DNA from: Corynebacterium glucuronolyticum | Lineage (GTDB): Bacteria; Actinomycetota; Actinomycetes; Mycobacteriales; Mycobacteriaceae | Assembly (NCBI GenBank): GCA_022772305.1 | Contig: JALFAQ010000088.1 | Span: forward strand, 1-64,000 | Reading direction: 5' to 3' | Length of the DNA stretch: 64,000 nucleotides | Part shown: piece after piece, positions 58,240-64,000 of the stretch | How the letters are laid out: every line of letters starts with the position of its first letter | Position numbering within the stretch: the stretch's first letter is position 1 | The notes under the pieces: generated by a model | What the model was told of the DNA's origin: nothing | The model's database searches: none | What the model saw: only the letters and a program-made list of their open reading frames with translations | Position numbers and translations under genes: made by a program

Positions 58240-59739
58240 ATGATTTCGCGACGCTCATTCCTAACGATGTCAGCCGGTACCGCAGCGCTTGTCGCCGCCG
58301 GTGCCACTCTCACGTCCTGCTCCACCGGTGCCCCCGCGCCGGAGAGCTTCGACCGGGAGTTGCCTATTCCTCCGGCAGCAGACTCGACAGTGGTGGATGG
58401 GGTTCGCGTGTTCCACCTGACGGCCCAGGAGGGGGAGTCGGAGATCCTGCCGGGGACGAAAACTACGACATGGGGGTTCAACGGGCCACACTTTGGTCCC
58501 ACCGTTGTGGCTGCTCGCGGTGAGCGCGTCCGTCTGGAGTTTGAAAATAGCTTGGACGAAATGACAACGATGCACATTCACGGGATGAAGCTTCCCGCTG
58601 TCATGGATGGGGGTCCGCACAGCCCCATCGAGCCGGGGGAGACGTGGTCGACAGAGTTCACCATCGATCAGCCCGCGGCAACGGTGTGGTACCACCCGCA
58701 CCCGCACGAGGCGACGGGGCTGCACGCCTACCGTGGCCTTGCCGGCGGCTTTGTCATTACGGACGATGACATGCCGGATATCCCCGCGACGTATGGCGTG
58801 GATGATGTTCCGCTCATCATCCAGGATCACCGCTTCAAGGACGATGGGTCGTTTGATGAGACGGACCTTCCCGACCTCGGTCTCATCGGCGATACTCCGA
58901 ATATCAACGGCTGCACCAACCCGGTGTTCCATGCGACAACGTCCCAGGTTCGTTTCCGGCTCGTCAACGGCTCTAACATGCGGTTCCACAATCTTTCGCT
59001 TTCCGACGATCGTCCGTTCACTGTTGTCGCTACCGATACGGGTTTCCTTCTCCATCCGGTAGAGGTCACCACCTTGCCTATTGGTCCGGGCGAGCGCTTT
59101 GAAATCCTCGTTGATCTCGAGCAGGGCGAGGACATCTTCCTCCGCTCGGTCGGCTTCCCCGACCGCCTGGGGTTGCCGAAGGACGACTCGGTTCCCGATT
59201 TCGGTGTCGAGGACAGCTTCTACCTCCTGCGCATCGTGGGGCCGCAGGAGGCGCTTCCGCCGCGGGAGATCCCCGATCCGCTCATTGCAGCTGAGGATAT
59301 CGTCCTCGAGACTGGGTTTGAGCGTTCCTTCGCGTTGAACACGTTCGAGATCAACGGCGAACGCATGGACATGCAACGCGTCGACTTTGTCATCGACCAC
59401 GACAAGCCGGAGCTGTGGACAGTAACAAACGAGAACAGCGACTGGATCCACAACTTCCACATCCACGATGCCTCGTTCAAGGTCATCGAGGCACCGGAAT
59501 CGGATGAGGTGTGGACGCAGGGCTGGAAGGATACGGTCACCATCCCACCGGAAAAGACGGTGAAGTTGGCTGTCACGTTCGGGCATTACCCCGATCCGCA
59601 GTGGCCGTACATGTATCACTGCCACATGCTGTATCACGAGGATAGCGGCATGATGGGGCAGTTCGTTATCACCGAGCCCGGCGGTCAGCCCGCGGAGACT
59701 CTGGGTTCGGGAATCTCCCACGAACACCACCACGGGTAG
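58240..59739 (+). CDS. Tat-exported multicopper oxidase
   Basis: A 499-residue cupredoxin oxidase of the CueO/laccase type. The N-terminus has a Tat motif (SRRSFLTM) and a lipobox-like LTSC. The copper sites are HIHG, WYHPHPHE, HNFHIH and the type-1 site HCHMLYHEDSGMMG. It likely oxidises Cu(I) or iron at the cell surface, which complements the CopA/CopZ operon, though it is 54 kb away. Followed closely by the CitE-like gene. Confidence 0.93.
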   Translation: MISRRSFLTMSAGTAALVAAGATLTSCSTGAPAPESFDRELPIPPAADSTVVDGVRVFHLTAQEGESEILPGTKTTTWGFNGPHFGPTVVAARGERVRLEFENSLDEMTTMHIHGMKLPAVMDGGPHSPIEPGETWSTEFTIDQPAATVWYHPHPHEATGLHAYRGLAGGFVITDDDMPDIPATYGVDDVPLIIQDHRFKDDGSFDETDLPDLGLIGDTPNINGCTNPVFHATTSQVRFRLVNGSNMRFHNLSLSDDRPFTVVATDTGFLLHPVEVTTLPIGPGERFEILVDLEQGEDIFLRSVGFPDRLGLPKDDSVPDFGVEDSFYLLRIVGPQEALPPREIPDPLIAAEDIVLETGFERSFALNTFEINGERMDMQRVDFVIDHDKPELWTVTNENSDWIHNFHIHDASFKVIEAPESDEVWTQGWKDTVTIPPEKTVKLAVTFGHYPDPQWPYMYHCHMLYHEDSGMMGQFVITEPGGQPAETLGSGISHEHHHG

Positions 59740-59775
59740 TTGCGTCTGCTAAGCGTCGAGAAGCACGGTGGCGGG

Positions 59776-59787
59776 TACGATGAACTC
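59776..59787 (+). promoter_or_regulatory. -10 element of the CitE-like gene
   Basis: TACGAT (59776-59781) is followed by 6 nt and the ATG at 59788. The gene can be read as its own leaderless unit despite the gap of only 48 nt to the oxidase gene. Confidence 0.5.
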
Positions 59788-60639
59788 ATGACGAATGAGA
59801 GCATTATTCTCGGACCGGCAATCATGTTCGTGCCGTGCAACCGTCCCGAACGGTTTGCAAAGGGGATTACCCGCGCGGACATGATCATCCTCGACCTGGA
59901 GGATGGCGCCGGCGCTGAGCACGACGCTGAGGCACGCGAGCAAGCCCGCCAGAACCTCATCAATTCCCACCTCGACCCGGCGCACGTTATCGTGCGCATC
60001 AACGGGCCAGAGGCCCCGGGGTATCTAGAGGATCTCGAGGCGTACAAGAAGACCGAATACGGCCCCCTCATCGTTCCTATGCTTCGTGATGGCATCCCGA
60101 CGGAGGTGGAGGGCCTTCCCGTCATCGCGCTCATTGAGACACCGCAGGCGCTCGTGCACGTCAATGAGATTGCCGCCCACCCCGACGTCATCGGGCTGTA
60201 CTGGGGAGCGGAGGACCTCACGATGGAGCTTGGTGGCACGCACTCGCGTTACCAAGAGGACGAAACGAACCGTCCCACGCACCTCTACCGCGATACCATC
60301 CAGGTCGCGCGCACAATGGTGCATGTTGCAGCGGCTGCCCACGGAAAGTTCTCCATTGATGCTTCCTTCGCGGATTTTTCCGATCCGGAGGGCCAGTACC
60401 GTGAGGCCGTAGATGCCGCCCGCATTGGCTTTGCCGCAACAGCGACGATTCACCCAGCCCAGACCGAGCCTGTGCGCCGTGCGTATCTGCCGGATCCGGA
60501 GACCCTCGAGTGGGCTCGTCGGGTGGTGAAGGAGTCCTACAACCACCCCGGGCCTTTCAAGCTTGATGGCCAGATGTGCGACGCGCCGCTCATCAAGCAG
60601 GCGTTCCGCATCGCTCGTCGTGCCGGTGACGACGTGTAG
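59788..60639 (+). CDS. CitE-like HpcH/HpaI family lyase
   Basis: A 283-residue TIM-barrel lyase of the citrate lyase beta / malyl-CoA lyase family. Metal and substrate residues are seen in LDLEDGAGAEHD, RINGP, ALIETPQAL and WGAEDLTMELG. No citrate lyase alpha or gamma genes are near, so it is a stand-alone CitE-like enzyme, possibly acting on a small CoA thioester. Confidence 0.85.
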   Translation: MTNESIILGPAIMFVPCNRPERFAKGITRADMIILDLEDGAGAEHDAEAREQARQNLINSHLDPAHVIVRINGPEAPGYLEDLEAYKKTEYGPLIVPMLRDGIPTEVEGLPVIALIETPQALVHVNEIAAHPDVIGLYWGAEDLTMELGGTHSRYQEDETNRPTHLYRDTIQVARTMVHVAAAAHGKFSIDASFADFSDPEGQYREAVDAARIGFAATATIHPAQTEPVRRAYLPDPETLEWARRVVKESYNHPGPFKLDGQMCDAPLIKQAFRIARRAGDDV

Positions 60640-60655
60640 CTTTCACTCACCATCG

Positions 60656-60684
60656 ATCCCGCAGTTCTCGCTGCGGGATTTTTG
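60656..60684 (+). terminator. Terminator of the CitE-like gene
   Basis: ATCCCGCAG and CTGCGGGAT pair around TTCTCG, with a following T5. Confidence 0.85.
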
Positions 60685-60695
60685 TTCGCGCATGC

Positions 60696-60724
60696 AAAAA
60701 CCCGCCAGGTGAACTGGCGGGTCT
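60696..60724 (-). terminator. Terminator of the ribosomal protein operon
   Basis: ACCCGCCAG and CTGGCGGGT pair; the minus strand continues with T's. It stands just past rpsR. Confidence 0.85.
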
Positions 60725-60748
60725 TAAAGCTGTTATCTCCTCAACCGC

Positions 60749-60997
60749 TTACCGGCTGGTGAACGGCAGGAGAGCCATCTCACGGGCGTTCTTGACCGCG
60801 GTAGCAACCTGACGCTGCTGACGCGGGGTAAGCCCGGTGACGCGGCGAGAACGAATCTTGCCACGGTCGGAAATGAACTGACGGAGCGTGTTCAGATCCT
60901 TGTAATCAACCGTCTCAATGCCTGCGGCCTTGAGCGGGTTCTTCTTGGGGCGGCGGGACTGCTCGATGCGCGCCCTCTTTGCGTTATTGCGCTTCAT
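60749..60997 (-). CDS. rpsR: 30S ribosomal protein S18
   Basis: An 82-residue S18 with the core [21 protein letters not shown] and TGLTPRQQR. It lacks the Cys of the zinc-type actinobacterial S18. Last gene of rpmB-rpmG-rpsN-rpsR; it starts 18 nt after rpsN. Confidence 0.95.
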   Translation of the reverse strand: MKRNNAKRARIEQSRRPKKNPLKAAGIETVDYKDLNTLRQFISDRGKIRSRRVTGLTPRQQRQVATAVKNAREMALLPFTSR

Positions 60998-61015
60998 TTA
61001 CAATCTCCCTAGAAT

Positions 61016-61321
61016 TTACCAGCTGGACTTACGAACACCGGGAAGCTCACCGCGGTGAGCCATCTCGCGCATACGAACGCGGGACAGGCCGAACTTGCGG
61101 AGGTAGCCGCGCGGACGACCATCGTGGGAGTCGCGGTTGCGAACACGCACGGGGCTGGCATCACGGGGCTGACGGTTCAGCTCGAACTGAGCGTCGAGAC
61201 GCTCGTCGTCAGTGGAATTCGGGTTCTTGATGATCTTCTTGAGCTCAGCGCGACGCTCCGCGTAACGGGCGACGATCTCTTTACGCTGCTCATTCTTGGC
61301 AATCTTGGACTTCTTAGCCAT
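61016..61321 (-). CDS. rpsN: 30S ribosomal protein S14, zinc-independent type
   Basis: A 101-residue S14. The long form without the CxxC pairs of the 61-residue zinc S14. C-terminal conserved block: [23 protein letters not shown]. In M. tuberculosis this type (RpsN2) is made under zinc limitation. A 3-nt gap separates its start from the rpmG stop. Confidence 0.95.
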   Translation of the reverse strand: MAKKSKIAKNEQRKEIVARYAERRAELKKIIKNPNSTDDERLDAQFELNRQPRDASPVRVRNRDSHDGRPRGYLRKFGLSRVRMREMAHRGELPGVRKSSW

Positions 61322-61324
61322 GAA

Positions 61325-61489
61325 TTATCGCTCCTCGCGGAAATCGACGTGCTTGCGGACGACCGGATCGTACTTCTTGATGGTGATGCGATCTGGGTTG
61401 TTGCGCTTGTTCTTACGGGTGACGTAGGTGTAACCGGTGCCAGCCGTAGACTTCAGCTTGATGATCGGACGAATATCGTTACGTGCCAT
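61325..61489 (-). CDS. rpmG: 50S ribosomal protein L33, zinc-independent type
   Basis: A 54-residue L33 read directly from the sequence: [20 protein letters not shown] at the start and HVDFREER at the end. It has no Cys, so it is the zinc-free form. Too short to stand out on its own but tightly packed between rpmB and rpsN. Confidence 0.95.
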   Translation of the reverse strand: MARNDIRPIIKLKSTAGTGYTYVTRKNKRNNPDRITIKKYDPVVRKHVDFREER

Positions 61490-61494
61490 AAGAC

Positions 61495-61731
61495 TTAGAC
61501 CCTTTCCCCGCGAGCGCGGATACGGGCAACGACGGCCTCGATACCGTCGCGGTCGATGACCTTGAGGCCCTTGGTGGACACGTTCAGCGTGATAGTCCGG
61601 CCCTCAGAGGGCAGGTAGAACTTACGACGCTGAATATTGGGGTTCCAACGGCGGTTGGTGCGCCGGTGGGAGTGCGAGACAGACTTGCCAAAACCTGGCT
61701 TGCGTCCCGTTACCTGGCAAATTGCCGACAT
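61495..61731 (-). CDS. rpmB: 50S ribosomal protein L28
   Basis: A 78-residue L28 with [20 protein letters not shown] and [12 protein letters not shown]. First gene of the operon; ATG at 61731. There is one Cys only, so it does not bind zinc as a Cys4 site. Confidence 0.95.
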   Translation of the reverse strand: MSAICQVTGRKPGFGKSVSHSHRRTNRRWNPNIQRRKFYLPSEGRTITLNVSTKGLKVIDRDGIEAVVARIRARGERV

Positions 61732-61841
61732 GGACTTTCTTTCTCCTAACCGCCCACATCGTGACAAACGCGCACGAAACCGCACCTAAATAGGTCAGGG
61801 TGCTGCGATCAGCCGGTCGACGAGGGCGTAAACGTATACTT

Positions 61842-61870
61842 TTGACAACAGCAAGCGACTACCTTACACG
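61842..61870 (+). promoter_or_regulatory. Consensus promoter with no gene close behind
   Basis: TTGACA (61842-61847), exactly 17 nt, then TACACG (61865-61870). The next plus-strand gene begins at 62310, so the start near 61877 would give a 430-nt leader or a separate small RNA. Confidence 0.5.
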
Positions 61871-62149
61871 GGAGCCCCGAATTTTCCTAATTCCCAGGCG
61901 AAAGGTAGCGAATCTAGCTCGTTTCTCTGTACGTGACTGTAACAGAGCGTGCCTACAGGCGCGCGTCAAGGTGGCAGAGTGGGTGCGCAGTAATAAGATA
62001 AGTAATAAGATATATGCAACGCGGGAGCGAGAACCGTTCGATGAGAGGAAACCTCGGGCGAGGCGTCGACAAGCCCGAAGCTCCCCGAAGCTCAAGGCCT
62101 GGCGGGGGGGGGCATGTGCATGAGCAGTTGTCGAGGTTTGGCTTTATTG
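61871..62149. other. rpmB-rpmE2 intergenic region with tandem repeat and G tract
   Basis: No gene is seen. AGTAATAAGATA occurs twice in tandem (61989-62000, 62001-62012), and a run of nine G's lies at 62104-62112. Stem-loop CCTCG/CGAGG near 62052. Confidence 0.5.
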
Positions 62150-62174
62150 CCTCTGGCGTGTACTATGCCAGAGG
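62138..62174 (+). promoter_or_regulatory. rpmE2-rpmF promoter with inverted repeat
   Basis: TTTGGC (62138-62143), 17 nt and TACTAT (62161-62166) form the promoter. CCTCTGGC (62150-62157) and GCCAGAGG (62167-62174) are perfect arms around the -10, so a repressor could bind there. It does not look like a Zur box. Confidence 0.55.
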
Positions 62175-62309
62175 TTGCTCGATGTGCTCCCTTGCGGGCG
62201 CTGAGAACACTGTAAGAAATAAGTACCCAACTCAGGCACGACCCGTTTCGCTCATGATGAGTGCACGACGGGGACGACCTGAAGTCTCAATCCTGAGGGA
62301 ACTAATTTT

Positions 62310-62585
62310 ATGAAGAAAGATATCCACCCTGATTACCACCCTGTGGTATTTCAGGACGCGGGTACAGGACACAAGTTCCTGACCCGTTCCACCGTGACGA
62401 GTGACCGCACGGTTGAATGGGAAGATGGCAACGAGTACCCGCTCATTGTTGTTGATGTGACCAGCGAGTCCCACCCCTTCTGGACCGGTGCACAGCGTCT
62501 CATGGACACTGCCGGCCGCGTCGAGAAGTTCCAGCGTCGCTTCGGAGGCATGGCTCGCCGTAAGAAGAAGGGAGCGACGAAGTAA
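62310..62585 (+). CDS. rpmE2: 50S ribosomal protein L31 type B
   Basis: A 91-residue L31 of the B type: [16 protein letters not shown] start and HPFWTGAQ. It lacks the CxxC of type A, so it needs no zinc. GAGGGAA precedes the ATG. Overlaps rpmF by 1 nt (TAATG). Confidence 0.96.
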   Translation: MKKDIHPDYHPVVFQDAGTGHKFLTRSTVTSDRTVEWEDGNEYPLIVVDVTSESHPFWTGAQRLMDTAGRVEKFQRRFGGMARRKKKGATK

Positions 62586-62758
62586 TGGCAGTCCCAAAGT
62601 TTCGTAAGTCCCGTGCAAACACGCGTATGCGTCGTTCGCAGTGGAAGGCTCACAACGCTGACCTGCAGGCTGTAAAGATCGACGGCCGCGAGGTTCTCAT
62701 TCCTCGTCGCCTCGTCAAGGCAGCCAAGCTCGGTCTCGTAGACGTCGAGCAGTTCTAA
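62585..62758 (+). CDS. rpmF: 50S ribosomal protein L32
   Basis: A 57-residue L32: [20 protein letters not shown] at the start and LVDVEQF at the end. It lacks the Cys pairs found in zinc L32. It starts in the rpmE2 stop codon, so the two are made together. Confidence 0.95.
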   Translation: MAVPKFRKSRANTRMRRSQWKAHNADLQAVKIDGREVLIPRRLVKAAKLGLVDVEQF

Positions 62759-62767
62759 CATCATTCT

Positions 62768-62791
62768 CGTGCCCTGCATAAGCAGGGCACG
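62768..62791 (+). terminator. Stem-loop after rpmF
   Basis: CGTGCCCTGC and GCAGGGCACG pair around ATAA. No T run follows; a second hairpin with T's is just downstream. Confidence 0.7.
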
Positions 62792-62832
62792 CAGGATTAA
62801 GGGTGTAAAGCGCCAAGCGCCCATGCACCATG

Positions 62833-62869
62833 AAAACGGCACCTCGGTTTCACCCGGGGTGCCGTTTTT
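62833..62869 (+). terminator. Terminator of rpmE2-rpmF
   Basis: AAAACGGCACC and GGTGCCGTTTT are arms of a hairpin that ends in T5. Confidence 0.88.
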
Positions 62870-63125
62870 GCTGTCTGGTCACCCTATCCTTGGGTAGTTT
62901 TGTGGTAGAAATCGTGTCCGAACGGTTGTTTTTGAGGTTTTGTTGTGGGAATCTGGGGGTGCTCTTTGGCTCCTCATAGGTTGCGCGAAACCGGTAATTA
63001 CCGGCCTAACCTCGCAAAAGTTTGAATTAATGGTTGTAGCAACCTGACGGAAAACTGGATTGAAGTCTGAAAATACGTTCCTTAATGGTAGTATTCTTTA
63101 AAAAACCGCTTTAAAAAGGGAAGAA
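62870..63125 (+). promoter_or_regulatory. Upstream region of the response regulator gene
   Basis: About 250 nt, AT-rich toward the gene. The AAAACCGCTTTAAAAAGGG region directly precedes the gene, with GGGAAG as ribosome site. Promoter hexamers such as TAGTAT (about 63090) are plausible; CGGTAATTACCG (about 62991-63002) is a short palindrome. Confidence 0.4.
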
Positions 63126-63818
63126 ATGAAGATACTTGTAGCTGATGATGAACAGGCGGTGCGAGAATCGCTTCGCCGATCGTTGAGCTTTAACGGGTAC
63201 GACGTGGTGCTTGCCGAAGATGGAGCCGAGGCAGTCGAGCTTATCGAGAAGGAGCAGCCCACACTCGTCATTCTTGACGTGATGATGCCGCAGATGGACG
63301 GCCTCGAAGTTTGTCGCACATTGAGGAGTTCCGGCGATGATCGGCCGATTCTCCTCCTTACTGCTCGTGATGGTGTGTCCGATCGTGTTGCTGGCTTGGA
63401 TGCCGGTGCCGATGACTACCTTCCCAAGCCTTTTGCTCTAGAAGAACTCCTCGCCCGCGTGCGGAGCCTGTTCCGCCGGTCCATTACGGAATCCCAGGCC
63501 CCTGAGCAGCCGAAGGAGCTCAAGTTTGAGGACTTGGTTCTGAACCAGGATACGCGCGATGTCACACGCGCGGGGAAGCCTATTAGCCTCACACGCACGG
63601 AGTTCGCGCTCCTTGAATACCTCATGCGGAACCCGCGCAAGGTCCTGTCCCGTTCGGACATCCTCGAAGAGGTGTGGGGCTACAATTTCCCTACCTCCGG
63701 CAACGCGCTTGAGGTATACATTGGCTATCTGCGCAAGAAGACAGAAGCCGATGGTGAATCCCGTCTCATTCACACCGTCCGCGGTGTTGGTTACGTATTG
63801 CGAGAGACGGCGCCGTGA
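63126..63818 (+). CDS. mprA: Two-component response regulator, MprA-like
   Basis: A 230-residue OmpR/PhoB regulator. The receiver domain has DD at 7-8, the phosphorylated Asp51 in [12 protein letters not shown], and the Lys in PKPF. The winged-helix domain (about 135-228) has [16 protein letters not shown] and [24 protein letters not shown] split by wing loops. The sequence is of the MprA type (CgtR2 in C. glutamicum), which senses envelope stress. The kinase start overlaps its stop. Confidence 0.92.
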   Translation: MKILVADDEQAVRESLRRSLSFNGYDVVLAEDGAEAVELIEKEQPTLVILDVMMPQMDGLEVCRTLRSSGDDRPILLLTARDGVSDRVAGLDAGADDYLPKPFALEELLARVRSLFRRSITESQAPEQPKELKFEDLVLNQDTRDVTRAGKPISLTRTEFALLEYLMRNPRKVLSRSDILEEVWGYNFPTSGNALEVYIGYLRKKTEADGESRLIHTVRGVGYVLRETAP

Positions 63819-64000
63819 TTTTGCGCCGTGGAGCGGCGCGTCAACGATCCGAGTGGGGACGAAGGGCTCCCCTGCGCTGGCAGCTATCACTCGTCACCGC
63901 CCTCATGGTGGCGATTGCTGTTGGCTTGATGACAGTTGTCACCTATTGGGTGGTTTCCACTGCCCTTACCCGCAACGTTGATGTCGCCTTAAAGGAGAAA
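63815..64000 (+). CDS. mprB: Sensor histidine kinase, N-terminal part (MprB-like)
   Basis: The first 62 codons of a kinase cut by the window end. GTG start at 63815 overlaps the mprA stop (GTGA). A basic N-terminus ([19 protein letters not shown]) leads to one hydrophobic helix ([19 protein letters not shown]), then the start of the outside domain. It is called MprB-like from its partner. Confidence 0.85.
   Translation, partial: MILRRGAARQRSEWGRRAPLRWQLSLVTALMVAIAVGLMTVVTYWVVSTALTRNVDVALKEK

Noticed and set aside
58270..59733. A 487-codon minus-strand open frame
   Set aside because: Opposite the multicopper oxidase, whose copper motifs prove the plus-strand frame.
61732..62309. Zur box for the ribosomal protein operons
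   Set aside because: I looked for an A/T-rich palindrome of the TGATAATCATTATCA kind and found none; the repeats there have other sequences.

Overview
The window is a piece of a high-GC, Gram-positive actinobacterial chromosome, almost certainly a Corynebacterium. This rests on gene content: a resuscitation-promoting factor next to a cold-shock gene, a bacterial XPB helicase, mycoredoxin, SepH, AccD3 next to an EchA6-like enoyl-CoA hydratase, a PerM/DUF6350-like protein followed by purN-purH, and an MprA-type regulator. From memory, the gene order follows several Mycobacterium tuberculosis blocks (Rv0861c-Rv0871, Rv0881-Rv0896, Rv0904c-Rv0905, Rv0948c-Rv0957, Rv0981-Rv0982) with corynebacterial insertions. 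The species cannot be named from what is visible. I see no prophage, insertion sequence, CRISPR array or integrase; this is mainly core genome.

Layout. 1-120: 3' end of a 5S rRNA and its terminator. 800-4600: copper resistance operon on the minus strand (copZ-copA-csoR) with a zinc-type CDF exporter at its end and a perfect CsoR operator upstream. 4640-9320: membrane protein, XPB helicase and its large partner protein. 9385-13480: small protein, rpf1 with a long leader, cspB, a DUF2771-like lipoprotein or membrane protein, glutamine cyclotransferase, DUF3027 protein. 13740-17640: purine permease, TrmH-type RNA methyltransferase, POT peptide transporter. 17686-20605: DUF6928-like protein, sepH, serC. 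21012-27322: gltA, fkpA, accD3, aldo/keto reductase, enoyl-CoA hydratase, CPA2 antiporter. 27658-32224: Tat-exported DUF1906 protein, tRNA-Arg(CCU), orphan cobF pair, and cysQ-thyA-folA-mrx1. 32259-39132: lhr-nei2, DedA protein, YccF protein. 39154-44439: pgi, secreted Pro/Ala-rich protein, succinate-semialdehyde-type dehydrogenase with nadC. 44721-50268: peptide ABC transporter with a fused double ATPase. 50366-58039: chorismate mutase, uvrD/pcrA, M23 peptidase, PerM-like protein, purN-purH. 58240-60639: Tat multicopper oxidase and CitE-like lyase. 60749-62758: zinc-independent ribosomal proteins (S18, S14, L33, L28 on minus; L31, L32 on plus). 63126-64000: MprA-like regulator and the start of its histidine kinase.

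Themes. Many genes start 5-8 nt after a -10 hexamer and appear leaderless, including three tight divergent pairs. Two cell-wall hydrolase genes (rpf1 and the M23 peptidase) carry the same 10-11-bp-spaced GTAACG-type repeats upstream, pointing to common control, probably by MtrA. Several perfect palindromes lie on promoters (copZ, serC, serC-gltA region, yccF, rpmE2, multicopper oxidase). I did not find a clearly new multi-gene system. The best leads are these shared regulatory elements, structured leaders ahead of rpf1 and the purine permease, an orphan consensus promoter between rpmB and rpmE2, and the orphan cobF pair.
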